A stretch of 64,000 bases of DNA from VRUE01 sp035605695 (GCA_035605695.1 DATNGZ010000050.1:7353-71352); one strand, 5' to 3'. Shown: positions 32,833 to 41,822, counted from the first letter of the stretch. Numbers and translations: made by a program. The notes: generated by a model from the letters alone, not told the origin.

Positions 32833-32901
32833 CGCTCTTCCCATCGGACCGATGAGGGGTCCACTTGAGAACCGCAAGGCACCGGTAGGGTTGCGGCCGG
32901 G

Positions 32902-34500
32902 ATGACGACGGTCAGAGAGGCCAGCTTCGAGCTTTTCCGCGAGCAGGGGATGACGACGATGTTCGGCAACCCCGGCTCGACCGAGCTGCCGATGCTGGCC
33001 GACTTTCCCTCCGATTTCCGCTACGTGCTTGGCCTGCAGGAGGCGGTCGTGGTCGGCATGGCCGACGGCTTCGCCCAGGCCTCGGGCCGCACCACGATGG
33101 CCAACTTGCACACCGCGCCGGGCGTCGGCAACGCGATGGGGGCGATCTTCAACGCCCAGGCCAACCACTCGCCGCTGCTGATCACGGCGGGTCAGCAGGC
33201 GCGGGCGCAGATAACCCTGCAGGCGAACCTGACCAACCGCGACGCGATCCGCATGCCACACCCGCTGGTCAAGTGGTCCTACGAGCCGGCCCGGGCCGAG
33301 GACGTGCCGCTCGCCCTCGCCCACGGCGCCCACCTCGCCGGCCTGCCGCCGAAGGGCCCGGTCTTCGTTTCGCTGCCGATGGACGACTGGTACGCCGAGG
33401 TCGACGCGGCCGACGCCCGCGAGGCGATCGGGCGCAAGGTCAGCGGCCGCGCCGTCGCCGACCCGGCCGCGGTCCGCGTCCTCGCCGATCGCCTCAACGC
33501 CGCCGCCAACCCGGTGATGGTCGCCGGCCCCGACATTGACGCCTCCGGCGCCTGGGAAGACGCGATCGCCCTCGCCGAGCGCCAGCGCCTGCCGGTTTGG
33601 GCAACGCCGGCACCCGGCGGTGGCCGCATTGGCTTTCCCGAGAACCACCCCAACTACCGCGGCGTGCTGCCGCCCGCGATCGGCCCGGTTGGCCAGACGC
33701 TCGAGGGCCACGACCTGATCCTCGTCGTCGGCAGCTCGGTCTTCCCCTACTACCCCTACATCCCCGGCCCGCTGCTGCCCGAGGGGGCGAAGCTGGTCGC
33801 GATCACCAGCGACCCCGACGAGGCCGCCCGGGCGCCGATGGGGGACGCTCTCGTCGCCGACGTGAAGCTGACCCTGGCGGCGCTGCTCGCGGACATGCCC
33901 GAGTCGACCCGTCCGGCGCCCGAGCCGAACCAGGGCCCGCAGGAAATCCCGCCCAGCGACCCGCTCAACCCCTCGACCGTGCACACCGCCCTGGCCGAGG
34001 TCTTCCCCGAGGACGGCATCGTCGTGCTCGAGTCGCCGACCAGCACCCTGGCGCTGCGCAACCAGATGCGCCTCTCGCGCCCCGGCAGCTACTACTTCGC
34101 GGCCGGCGGTGGCCTCGGCTTCGGCCTCGCCGCCTCGGTCGGCGTCCAGCTCGCCCAGCCGGACCGGCCGGTCGTCTGCGTGATCGGCGAGGGCTCGGTC
34201 CAGTACGCGGTCAGCGCCTTCTGGAGCGCCGTCGCCTACAAGACCCCGGTCACCTTCCTCGTCGTTCGCAACGAGGAGTACGGGATCCTCAAGTGGTTCG
34301 CCGAAGTCGAGGACGTGCAAGGGGCGCCCGGTCTCGATCTGCCGAAACTCGACGTCGCCGCGATCGCCGAGGGCTACGGGATCACGGCGCACCGGGTCAA
34401 GGACCGCGACGAAGTGCGCGGCGCCCTCGCCAACTCGCTTGCCTCTTCGCAGCCGGAACTGGTCGAAGTCCCGGTGACGCCGGGCATGGCGCTCTTCTAA
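32902..34500 (+). CDS. Thiamine-diphosphate decarboxylase, benzoylformate decarboxylase-like
   Basis: 532 residues. The N-terminal Pyr domain has MFGNPGSTELPML and the ThDP Glu in LGLQEAVVVGMADG. The C-terminal PP domain has VIGEGSVQYAVSAFWSA...NEEYGIL, the ThDP/Mg motif (GEGS in place of GDG). HTAPGVGNAMG supplies the His seen in benzoylformate decarboxylase. It cleaves CO2 from a 2-oxoacid to give an aldehyde. It lies 12 bases before the giant FAD/Fe-S oxidoreductase, so the pair could convert a 2-hydroxyacid to 2-oxoacid and then to aldehyde. Oxalyl-CoA or other 2-oxoacid substrates cannot be excluded. Confidence 0.85.
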   Translation: MTTVREASFELFREQGMTTMFGNPGSTELPMLADFPSDFRYVLGLQEAVVVGMADGFAQASGRTTMANLHTAPGVGNAMGAIFNAQANHSPLLITAGQQARAQITLQANLTNRDAIRMPHPLVKWSYEPARAEDVPLALAHGAHLAGLPPKGPVFVSLPMDDWYAEVDAADAREAIGRKVSGRAVADPAAVRVLADRLNAAANPVMVAGPDIDASGAWEDAIALAERQRLPVWATPAPGGGRIGFPENHPNYRGVLPPAIGPVGQTLEGHDLILVVGSSVFPYYPYIPGPLLPEGAKLVAITSDPDEAARAPMGDALVADVKLTLAALLADMPESTRPAPEPNQGPQEIPPSDPLNPSTVHTALAEVFPEDGIVVLESPTSTLALRNQMRLSRPGSYYFAAGGGLGFGLAASVGVQLAQPDRPVVCVIGEGSVQYAVSAFWSAVAYKTPVTFLVVRNEEYGILKWFAEVEDVQGAPGLDLPKLDVAAIAEGYGITAHRVKDRDEVRGALANSLASSQPELVEVPVTPGMALF

Positions 34501-34512
34501 GGTGGATTGACG

Positions 34513-37383
34513 ATGGCGCTGCTGGAGCAAAAAATCGCTCCGCCGCCGTCCGAGCCTGCTTCCGACCGCGCGCCGGACTCGCTCGCTGGCGGCGTCGCCC
34601 AGCCGCTGCGCGGCGAGCTCGAGGGGCTGCTCGGCGCCGAGCGTGTCCTGGGCCGGGTGAGCGACATCGTTCGCTACGCCTCCGATGCCAGCCCCTACCG
34701 CCTCTTCCCGCGGGCGGTGGTGATGGCACACGACGCCGAGGACGTTGGCAAGGTTCTCGCCTACGGCCGCCGCAGCGGTGTCCCGGTCACCTTCCGCGCC
34801 GGCGGCACCAGCCTCAACGGCCAGGGTCAGAGCGACGGCATTCTCGTCGACGTGCGCCGCCACTTCGGCGGCGTGGCGGTCGAGGACGATGGCGCGCTGG
34901 CAAGGGTCAAGCCGGGCACGGTGCTCGGCCACGCCAACCGCGTCCTCGCCCCGCACGGCCGCAAGCTCGGTCCCGATCCCGCCAGCACCGACATCGCCTG
35001 CGTCGGCGGCGTGATCGCCAACAACTCGGGCGGCATGCGCTGCGGGGTGAGCAAGGACTCCTACTCGACGGTGCGCGCGATGACCCTGGTCCTTGCCTCG
35101 GGCACAACGATCGACACCGCCGCCCCCGATGCCGCCGAGCGCTTCGCCGCGGCGGAGCCAGAGCTTGCCGCCGGCCTCGCCGCGATCCGCGACGAGATCT
35201 GCGCCGACGCCGAGCTGAGTGAGCGCATCCGCCGCAAGTTCGCGATCAAGAACACGACCGGCTATCGGCTTTGCGCTTTCCTCGACGCCGATGAGCCGCT
35301 GGAGATCTTCCGCCGCCTCGTAGTCGGCTCCGAGGGCACGCTCGCCTTCGTCGCCGAGGCGGTCTTCGAGACCGTCCCGCTGCCCGCCCGCACCACCACC
35401 GCCTGGGTCCACTTCCCCGGTATCGACGAGGCGATCGCGCCGGTCCGCGACCTCGTCGACAGCGGTGCCACCGCGGTCGAGCTGATGGTCGCCCCGGCCC
35501 TGATCACCGCCGCCTGGAACATGGTCGGTGCCCCCGAGGAGTGGAAAGAGCTGCCGCCCGAGTCGGCGGTGCTGCTGGTCGAGTACGGCGCCGCGACCGA
35601 CGAGGAGCTCGATGCCTACGTCGCCAAAGCGGGCGAGATCTTTGCTGGCCACGAGACGATCAAGCCCTACGAGTTCACCCGCGAGGCCGAGGGGATCGAG
35701 CTCGCCTGGCGCGTGCGCGAGGGTCTGCACGGCCTGATCGGCCGCCTACGCTTGCCCGGCACATCGCTGATCGTCGAGGACGTCTGCGTGCCGCCGGAGC
35801 GGATCGCCGAGGGCGCTCGCGACCTGCAGGCGCTGCTCGGCGAGCACGGCTTCCTGCCCGGCGTTGCCGGCCATGCCTCGGCCGGCAACCTGCACTTCAT
35901 GCTCACCCCGGATTTCGCCAAGCAGGAGGACCTCGAGCGCTACGAGGCCTTCATGGCGAAGCTGGTCGAGCTGATCGTCGGCAAGTACGACGGTTCGCTC
36001 AAGGCCGAGCACGGCACCGGGATCAACATGGCCCCTTATGTGGAGAGGGAGTGGGGGGAGGCGGCGACCGAGCTGATGTGGCGGGTCAAGCAGCTCGCCG
36101 ATCCGGACGGCGTGCTCAATCCCGGCGTGGTGCTTAACCGCGATCCCGACGTCCACCTGCGCAACCTCAAAACTACGCCGCAGATCGAGGAGTCGGCGAC
36201 GACGTGCGTCGAGTGCGGCTTCTGCGAGCCGGTCTGCCCGAGTCGCAACCTGACCACGACGCCGCGTCAGCGGATTGTCTTGCGCCGCGAGATGGCGCGT
36301 CAGCCGGCAGGTTCGCCGGTGCAGCGAGCGCTGCTCGATGAGTACGAGTACGACGCGCTCGACACCTGCGCCGCCGACGGCTCCTGCCAGCTCGCCTGCC
36401 CGGTCGGGATCGACACCGGCAAGCTGGTCAAGGAACTGCGCGAGGAGAAGCATCCGCCCCGGGCCGAAGCCGCGGCGCTGGCGACGGCGAAGCGTTGGGG
36501 TGCGGTCGAGGCGGTCTCACGGCTGGCTCTGCGCTTCGGAGGTCCGCTTGTGCGCCGGACCAAGCGCGGGCGTGGCTTGCCTGGAGCCGCCCGGTGGGGA
36601 GGAGGGGGTGACCCTCTCCCGACAAAAGCGGGGAGTGTCGGGAGGGGGTCACCCCCTCCCCCCCGAAGCGCCGCCGCCGCTGTCTATGTGCCTAGCTGCA
36701 CCAACCGCATCTTCGGTGGGAGCCCGGTTGAGGCTTTGGTGGCAGTTTCCGCTCGGGCCGGGATGCCGGTCTGGATTCCCGACGACGTGGCCGGAAGCTG
36801 TTGTGGCTTGCCTTGGAGCTCGAAGGGGTTCGGCGATGCTCACCGTCACAAGGCGAACGAGATGGTCGAGCGACTTTGGGCCTGGAGCGGCGAGGGGGCG
36901 CTGCCCGTGGTGATCGATGCCGCCTCCTGCACGGAGTCGATCGGCAAGCAGGGAGAGGGAGTGCTCAGTGAGGAGAACGCCGAGCGCATCGCCCAACTCG
37001 AGATCCTCGACTCGGTCGTCTGGGCGCACGACCGCCTGCTGCCAAAGCTCGAGATCGGCTCCAAGGTCAGTTCCGCCACCGTCCACCCGACCTGCGCCAC
37101 CCGCCACATGGGCTTGGCGCCGCGGCTGCGAGCGATCGCGTCGGCCCTCGCCGACGACGTCTTCGTCGCCCCGTCGTCCACTTGCTGCGGCTTCGCCGGC
37201 GATCGCGGTATCTCCCACCCCGAGCTGACCGCAGCGGCGACCCGTCCCCAGGTCGAAGAGCTTGCCGGCCGCCAATTCGACGCCCATCTCTCCAGCAACC
37301 GCACTTGCGAGATCGGCCTCAGCCGGGCAACCGGCGCCGACTACGAGTCGGTTCTGATCCTGCTCGAGCGGCTCAGTCGCTGA
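34513..37383 (+). CDS. FAD-linked and Fe-S-binding 2-hydroxyacid (D-lactate type) dehydrogenase
   Basis: 956 residues from ATG 34513 (Shine-Dalgarno AAGGTGG). An N-terminal FAD_binding_4 domain (RAGGTSLNGQGQSDG, GPDPASTDIACVGGVIANNSGGMRCG) and an FAD-oxidase C domain (AEHGTGINMAPYVEREWG) occupy residues 1-540. Two Fe-S clusters follow: CVECGFCEPVCP and CAADGSCQLACPVG. Two CCG domains follow: GSCCGLPWSSKGF and STCCGFAGDRG. This is the long Dld/GlpC fusion type that passes electrons to the respiratory chain. Palindromic element B2 encodes residues about 696-715, in the linker between Fe-S and CCG domains. The stop is 0 bases from the convergent SDR. Confidence 0.9.
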   Translation: MALLEQKIAPPPSEPASDRAPDSLAGGVAQPLRGELEGLLGAERVLGRVSDIVRYASDASPYRLFPRAVVMAHDAEDVGKVLAYGRRSGVPVTFRAGGTSLNGQGQSDGILVDVRRHFGGVAVEDDGALARVKPGTVLGHANRVLAPHGRKLGPDPASTDIACVGGVIANNSGGMRCGVSKDSYSTVRAMTLVLASGTTIDTAAPDAAERFAAAEPELAAGLAAIRDEICADAELSERIRRKFAIKNTTGYRLCAFLDADEPLEIFRRLVVGSEGTLAFVAEAVFETVPLPARTTTAWVHFPGIDEAIAPVRDLVDSGATAVELMVAPALITAAWNMVGAPEEWKELPPESAVLLVEYGAATDEELDAYVAKAGEIFAGHETIKPYEFTREAEGIELAWRVREGLHGLIGRLRLPGTSLIVEDVCVPPERIAEGARDLQALLGEHGFLPGVAGHASAGNLHFMLTPDFAKQEDLERYEAFMAKLVELIVGKYDGSLKAEHGTGINMAPYVEREWGEAATELMWRVKQLADPDGVLNPGVVLNRDPDVHLRNLKTTPQIEESATTCVECGFCEPVCPSRNLTTTPRQRIVLRREMARQPAGSPVQRALLDEYEYDALDTCAADGSCQLACPVGIDTGKLVKELREEKHPPRAEAAALATAKRWGAVEAVSRLALRFGGPLVRRTKRGRGLPGAARWGGGGDPLPTKAGSVGRGSPPPPRSAAAAVYVPSCTNRIFGGSPVEALVAVSARAGMPVWIPDDVAGSCCGLPWSSKGFGDAHRHKANEMVERLWAWSGEGALPVVIDAASCTESIGKQGEGVLSEENAERIAQLEILDSVVWAHDRLLPKLEIGSKVSSATVHPTCATRHMGLAPRLRAIASALADDVFVAPSSTCCGFAGDRGISHPELTAAATRPQVEELAGRQFDAHLSSNRTCEIGLSRATGADYESVLILLERLSR
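36601..36659. repeat. Palindromic element B2, in frame inside the FAD/Fe-S dehydrogenase
   Basis: Two 24-base arms (36601-36624 and 36636-36659) pair with one mismatch (GGAGGGGGTGACCC against GGGTCACCCCCTCC). The loop AAAGCGGGGAG is nearly identical to that of B1 in birA. It encodes GGGDPLPTKAGSVGRGSPP, a low-complexity linker that keeps the frame. Confidence 0.75.
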
Positions 37384-38259
37384 TCAGGCTTTTGCCGCGG
37401 CGACCGCGGCGGCGCCCTGCTCGTCGGCGTCGGCCTCGACCTCGAGCACCGCGGCGACCATCCTGCGATCCTGCTCCATGCGCCGGTCGAGCAGCGGGTT
37501 GAGGATGCCGCGCAGGGCGGAGACGTAGCGCCACCATTTCGGCGCGAAGATCCTTGGCGCCCGCGCTTCGATGCCGCCCACGATCGCCGCCCCGGCGGCG
37601 CTGGGGGGAATTCGTTTGAGCAGAAAGTCGGGCGTGTTTTCCTGCAGGCGGTTCGAGCCCGGCCGAGCGACGGCGTCCTGGACCATCTTGGTGTCGACCC
37701 AGCCGAAGTAGGCGACGCTGGCGCTGGCGCCGAGCGGCGTCAGCTCGACCCGCAGCGCCCGGCCCATCGACTCGACCCCCGCCTTGGCGACCGCGTAGGG
37801 GCTGTTGAGGACGCCGTTCATGAAGGCATAGACCGAGGAGGTGACGACGATGTGACCGCGGCGCTCGACGATCTGCGGCAGCGCCGCCCGCACGGTGCGC
37901 CAGACGCCGAGCAGGTCGACCTCGAAGACCCGCTCCCATTCCTCGACCGAGATCCCCCGCGTGGTCGCCGTTTGTCCCTGAGCGATACCGGCATTGGCGA
38001 CGACGACATCGAGGCCGCCGAAGCGCTCGACCGTCTCGGCAACCGCGGCCATGATCGCGGCGTGGTCGGTGACGTCGGTGCCGATCCCGATTGCCCGCTC
38101 GCCGATCCGCTCGGCCGCCTCGCGCGACTGCTCGGCGTCGAGATCGACGACCGCGACTGAGGCCCCGCGCAGGTGCAGCTGGCGCGCCGTCTCAAAGCCA
38201 ATCCCACGCGCGGCGCCGGTAACCAGCGCCACCTTTCCGTTCAGGTCGTAGAGCGGCAT
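37384..38259 (-). CDS. Short-chain dehydrogenase/reductase
   Basis: 291 residues. NAD(P)-binding GAARGIGFETA, the D-V-T segment (GTDVTDHAAI), NAGIAQGQ, and catalytic Ser/Tyr/Lys in VVTSSVYAFMNGVLNSPYAVAKAG are present. A C-terminal extension of about 50 residues (PLLDRRMEQDRRMVAAV) goes beyond the classical SDR length. It could act on the aldehyde made by the neighbouring decarboxylase. That is inference from position only. Confidence 0.88.
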   Translation of the reverse strand: MPLYDLNGKVALVTGAARGIGFETARQLHLRGASVAVVDLDAEQSREAAERIGERAIGIGTDVTDHAAIMAAVAETVERFGGLDVVVANAGIAQGQTATTRGISVEEWERVFEVDLLGVWRTVRAALPQIVERRGHIVVTSSVYAFMNGVLNSPYAVAKAGVESMGRALRVELTPLGASASVAYFGWVDTKMVQDAVARPGSNRLQENTPDFLLKRIPPSAAGAAIVGGIEARAPRIFAPKWWRYVSALRGILNPLLDRRMEQDRRMVAAVLEVEADADEQGAAAVAAAKA

Positions 38260-38319
38260 GCGGCGAAGAGCCTAGACGACCGGCGGCCAATTGCCCTGCC
38301 GCTCCTAGAATCACCCGTC

Positions 38320-41300
38320 ATGCCCGGCTTCCGCCCAGTCGACACCAAGCAGTCCTTCCCGGAGCTGGAGGAGCGGACGCTGGCGCGCTGGCGGGAGCGC
38401 GACGTCTTCAGGCGCTCGCTGGAGAAGCGCGAGGGCGCCGAGCTCTGGAACTTCTACGAGGGACCGCCGACGGCGAACGGCCGGCCCGGCTCCCACCACG
38501 TCCTCGCCCGCGTCTTCAAGGACGTCTACCCGCGCTACCGCTCGATGTGCGGCTACCGCGTGCCGCGCAAGGCGGGCTGGGACTGCCACGGCCTGCCGGT
38601 CGAGATCGAGGTCGAAAAACAGCTCGGCATCTCCTCCAAGCAGGAGATCGAGGAGTACGGGATCGACAAGTTCAACGCCCGCTGCCGGGCCTCGGTCTTC
38701 GAGTACGTCGAGGAGTGGAACCGCCTGACCGAGCGGATCGGCTTCTGGATCGACCTCGAGGACCCCTACGTCACCCTCGACGACGACTACATCGAGTCGG
38801 TCTGGTGGTCGCTGAAGCGGCTCTGGGAGGACGACCGCCTCTACGAGGGCCACAAGGTCGTCCCCTACTGTCCGCGCTGCGGCACCGCCCTCTCCTCGCA
38901 CGAGGTGGCGCTCGGCTACAAAGACGTCGAGGATCCCTCGATATATGTGCGCTTCCCGCTGCTCGCCGAGGACGGGAGCGAGGCGGGCGAGTCGCTGCTG
39001 GTCTGGACGACGACGCCGTGGACGCTGCCGGGCAACGTCGCCGTGGCGGTGGCGCCGAGCGTGACCTACGTACGAGCGCGCCTGGACGGCGAGACCGTGA
39101 TCCTCGCCGAGCCGCTGGTCGAGAAGGTCCTCGGCGAGGGTGCCGAGATCGTCAACCGCTTCCCCGGCTCCGAGCTCGTTGGTCGCAGCTACCGCGGACC
39201 TGTTTTCGCGTTGGAGGACGGCGGTCCGGCAAACGCCTTCCGCGTCCTCGGCGGCGATTTCGTCACCACCGAGGACGGCACCGGCCTCGTCCACATCGCC
39301 CCCGCCTTCGGCGAAGACGACTACGCGATCGCCGCCGAGAACGAGATCTTTGACCCGACCAGCCACGGCACCCTCTACAACCCGGTCGGCCTCGACGGCA
39401 AATTCGACCGCCGCGTCAGCGGCTTCGAGGGCGGCTTTGTCAAGGACCCCGAAGTCACGCGGAGGCTGATCGCCGACCTCGACACGAGAGGCCTGCTCTT
39501 CCGCGAGCAGGTCTACGAGCACGCCTACCCGCACTGCTGGCGCTGCGACACGCCGCTGCTCTACTACGCCAAGTCGAGCTGGTACGTCGCCACCTCGCAG
39601 GTCCGCGACCGCCTGTTGGCCAACAACGAGACGATTGGCTGGCGCCCGGAGCACATCAAGACGGGGCGCTTCGGCAAGTGGCTGGAGAACAACGTCGACT
39701 GGGCGCTCTCGCGCGACCGCTACTGGGGCACGCCGCTGCCGATCTGGGAGTGCGGCGGCGAGGGCTGCGACGGCCGCTTCTGCGCCGGCTCGGTTGCCGA
39801 GCTGCGCGAGCGCTCGAAGGGTGAGGTACCCGAGGACCTGCACCGCCCCTACATCGACGCGGTGACGGTCGAGTGCGAGCAGTGCGGGGGGGAGATGCGC
39901 CGGGTCGAGTCGGTGATCGACACCTGGTACGACAGCGGCGCGATGCCCTTTGCCCAGCTCCACTATCCGTTTGAGAACGAGGAGCTGTTCAAGGAACGAT
40001 TCCCGGCCGACTTCATTTGCGAGGCGATCGACCAGACCCGCGGCTGGTTCTACACGCTGCTTGCCGAGTCGACCCTGCTCTTCGACACCTCCAGCTACCG
40101 CAACTGCGTCTGCCTCGGCCTGATTCTCGACCCCGACGGCCAGAAGATGTCGAAGAGCAAGGGCAACGTGGTCGAGCCCTGGGACGTGATCTCCACCCAC
40201 GGCGCCGACGCCTTCCGCTGGTACTACCTGACCGCCCAACAGCCCTGGTCCGGATACCGCTTCTCCGTCGACACGGTCGGCGAGTCAGTGCGCCAGTTCC
40301 TGCTCACCCTCTGGAACACCTACTCCTTCTGGGTCCTCTACGCCAACGCGGAGGACCTCGGCCCGGCTGACTTCCCGTCGAGATCTCGGTTTGCCGCCGA
40401 TATCGCGCAAAAACGAGGTCTCGTCGACGACCTCGACCGGTGGGCGCTCTCGCGGTTGCAGGCCACCGTGGCCACCGTGCGCGAGCGGATGGATGACTTC
40501 GATTGCACCGCCGCCGGCAGGGCGATCTCGGCGTACGTCGAGGAGCTCTCCAACTGGTACGTGCGGCTCTCGCGCCGGCGCTTCTGGGAAGGCGACAAGG
40601 CCGCGTTCACGACCCTGCGCCACTGCCTGCTGGAGACCGTGGCACTGCTCGCCCCCTTCACCCCGTTCCTCGCCGACGAGATCCACCTCAACCTCGCTGG
40701 CGGCGAGGCGGAAGAGGCGGGGGAGGGCGGCGACTCGGTCCACCTGCGCGACTTTCCCGAGGTCAACCCAACGCTCGCCGACCCCGACCTCGAGGAGGCG
40801 ATGGAGGCGGTCCGCCTCACGGTCGAACTCGGCCGCGCCGCCCGCGCCCAGGCGAAGACGAAGATGCGCCAACCGCTGCGCCGCGCCGTGATCGTCGCCA
40901 ACGATGCCGAGCGCGAAGCGATCTCTGCCCGCGCCGACCTGGTCACCGCCGAGCTCAATGTCAAGGAGCTCGACTTCGTCTCCGAAGAGGCCGACCTGGT
41001 CAGCTACGCGGTCAAACCCAACTACCGCTCGCTCGGCCCCCGCTTCGGCAAGCGGATGCCGCAGGTCGCCGCCGCGGTCGAGGCGCTCGACGCCGTGCAC
41101 GTCGCCAAGGTGATGGCCGACGGTGGCGAGATCGGGATCAGTGTCGAAGGCGACGAGCACACGATCGGCCCCGACGAGGTTAGCCTCGCCCTGCAACCCC
41201 TCGACGGCTACGAGGTAGAGGCCGAGGCCGGCCACGCGGTCGCCCTGCAACTGGAGCTCGACGACGAGCTGCGCCGCGAGGGCCTGGCCCGCGAGATAGT

Positions 41301-41535
41301 CCACGCAGTCCAAAACGCCCGCAAAGCCGCCGGCCTAGACATCTCCGACCGAATCAATCTCTCCCTAGGCGGCGACGACGAGCTCCTAGCCGCCGCCCGC
41401 GAGCACCAGCCCTATATCGCCGGCGAGGTGCTCGCCACCTCAGTCGCCTACGACGCCGCTGAGGCCACTGCGGTTCGAGTCGACGGCCACGATCTGCAGA
41501 TCTCCGTGACGCGAGCTGAGGACCAATCTCAGTAG
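38320..41535 (+). CDS. ileS: Isoleucyl-tRNA synthetase, eukaryote-like type
   Basis: 1071 residues. The HIGH-type motif is PPTANGRPGSHHVLARVFKD and the KMSKS loop is GQKMSKSKGN. The editing (CP1) domain shows LLVWTTTPWTLPGN and GTGLVHIAPAFGEDDY. PTANG...GSHH and the long C-terminus mark the eukaryote-like bacterial IleRS found in actinobacteria, often resistant to mupirocin. No T-box fits in the 60-base leader. An imperfect palindrome encodes about residues 687-701. The last residues DQSQ and the TAG stop lie in repeat A4. Confidence 0.97.
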   Translation: MPGFRPVDTKQSFPELEERTLARWRERDVFRRSLEKREGAELWNFYEGPPTANGRPGSHHVLARVFKDVYPRYRSMCGYRVPRKAGWDCHGLPVEIEVEKQLGISSKQEIEEYGIDKFNARCRASVFEYVEEWNRLTERIGFWIDLEDPYVTLDDDYIESVWWSLKRLWEDDRLYEGHKVVPYCPRCGTALSSHEVALGYKDVEDPSIYVRFPLLAEDGSEAGESLLVWTTTPWTLPGNVAVAVAPSVTYVRARLDGETVILAEPLVEKVLGEGAEIVNRFPGSELVGRSYRGPVFALEDGGPANAFRVLGGDFVTTEDGTGLVHIAPAFGEDDYAIAAENEIFDPTSHGTLYNPVGLDGKFDRRVSGFEGGFVKDPEVTRRLIADLDTRGLLFREQVYEHAYPHCWRCDTPLLYYAKSSWYVATSQVRDRLLANNETIGWRPEHIKTGRFGKWLENNVDWALSRDRYWGTPLPIWECGGEGCDGRFCAGSVAELRERSKGEVPEDLHRPYIDAVTVECEQCGGEMRRVESVIDTWYDSGAMPFAQLHYPFENEELFKERFPADFICEAIDQTRGWFYTLLAESTLLFDTSSYRNCVCLGLILDPDGQKMSKSKGNVVEPWDVISTHGADAFRWYYLTAQQPWSGYRFSVDTVGESVRQFLLTLWNTYSFWVLYANAEDLGPADFPSRSRFAADIAQKRGLVDDLDRWALSRLQATVATVRERMDDFDCTAAGRAISAYVEELSNWYVRLSRRRFWEGDKAAFTTLRHCLLETVALLAPFTPFLADEIHLNLAGGEAEEAGEGGDSVHLRDFPEVNPTLADPDLEEAMEAVRLTVELGRAARAQAKTKMRQPLRRAVIVANDAEREAISARADLVTAELNVKELDFVSEEADLVSYAVKPNYRSLGPRFGKRMPQVAAAVEALDAVHVAKVMADGGEIGISVEGDEHTIGPDEVSLALQPLDGYEVEAEAGHAVALQLELDDELRREGLAREIVHAVQNARKAAGLDISDRINLSLGGDDELLAAAREHQPYIAGEVLATSVAYDAAEATAVRVDGHDLQISVTRAEDQSQ
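40380..40422. repeat. Possible degenerate palindromic element in frame inside ileS
   Basis: GAGATCTCGGTTT (40380-40392) and AAAACGAGGTCTC (40410-40422) pair with two mismatches around a 17-base loop. It encodes SRSRFAADIAQKRGL, just before the conserved DLDRWALSRL anticodon-domain start, where length variation is tolerated. Confidence 0.4.
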
Positions 41536-41630
41536 GTCGGAGCGTCTTGTACTTTTTCGGCGCGCGCTCGCGGCGTCAGCGGGACACTCTCCACCGAAAA
41601 AGTTAAGCGGAGACCTACTGAGATTGGTCC
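41520..41630. repeat. Palindromic repeat A4 (family A) between convergent ileS and tautomerase genes
   Basis: Perfect 19-base arms (GGACCAATCTCAGTAGGTC and complement) enclose the family core CGTCTTGTACTTTTTCGG, GGCGTCAGCGGG and CCGAAAAAGTTAAGCGG. The arms supply the stop codons of both flanking genes and the same C-terminal residues (DQSQ) in both proteins. Confidence 0.9.
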
Positions 41631-41803
41631 CCCACCGACTCGCCGATAATGAAGTCGGCCCTCTTCGAGTCGGAGAACTTGACCCAGCAGTGATCCGGCG
41701 CGACGCCGGCCACCTCGACCAGCGCCGCTTCGATCCGCTTGGCGATCTCCGCCTTCTGCTCGTCGCTGCGGCCCTCGAACCAGTTGACCTCGACGAATGG
41801 CAT
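41615..41803 (-). CDS. 4-Oxalocrotonate tautomerase-family protein
   Basis: 62 residues, with the catalytic N-terminal Pro (MPFVEVNWFEGRSDEQK) and the usual beta-alpha-beta layout ending in DHCWVKFSDSKRADFIIGE. Length matches the family (60-65). The substrate is unknown. The last four residues before the stop come from repeat A4. It lies downstream of trxA on the same strand. Confidence 0.85.
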   Translation of the reverse strand: MPFVEVNWFEGRSDEQKAEIAKRIEAALVEVAGVAPDHCWVKFSDSKRADFIIGESVGDQSQ

Positions 41804-41822
41804 GGCGCGCTTGGGCCGTCGC

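Noticed and set aside
33597..35222. 541-codon Arg/Pro-rich frame on the plus strand
   Set aside because: It is an out-of-frame reading of the decarboxylase and dehydrogenase genes.
32146..35730. 1194-codon open frame on the minus strand
   Set aside because: Its C-terminal 228 codons are the real M15-like gene. The rest is antisense to the decarboxylase and dehydrogenase, has no family motif and shows shadow composition.
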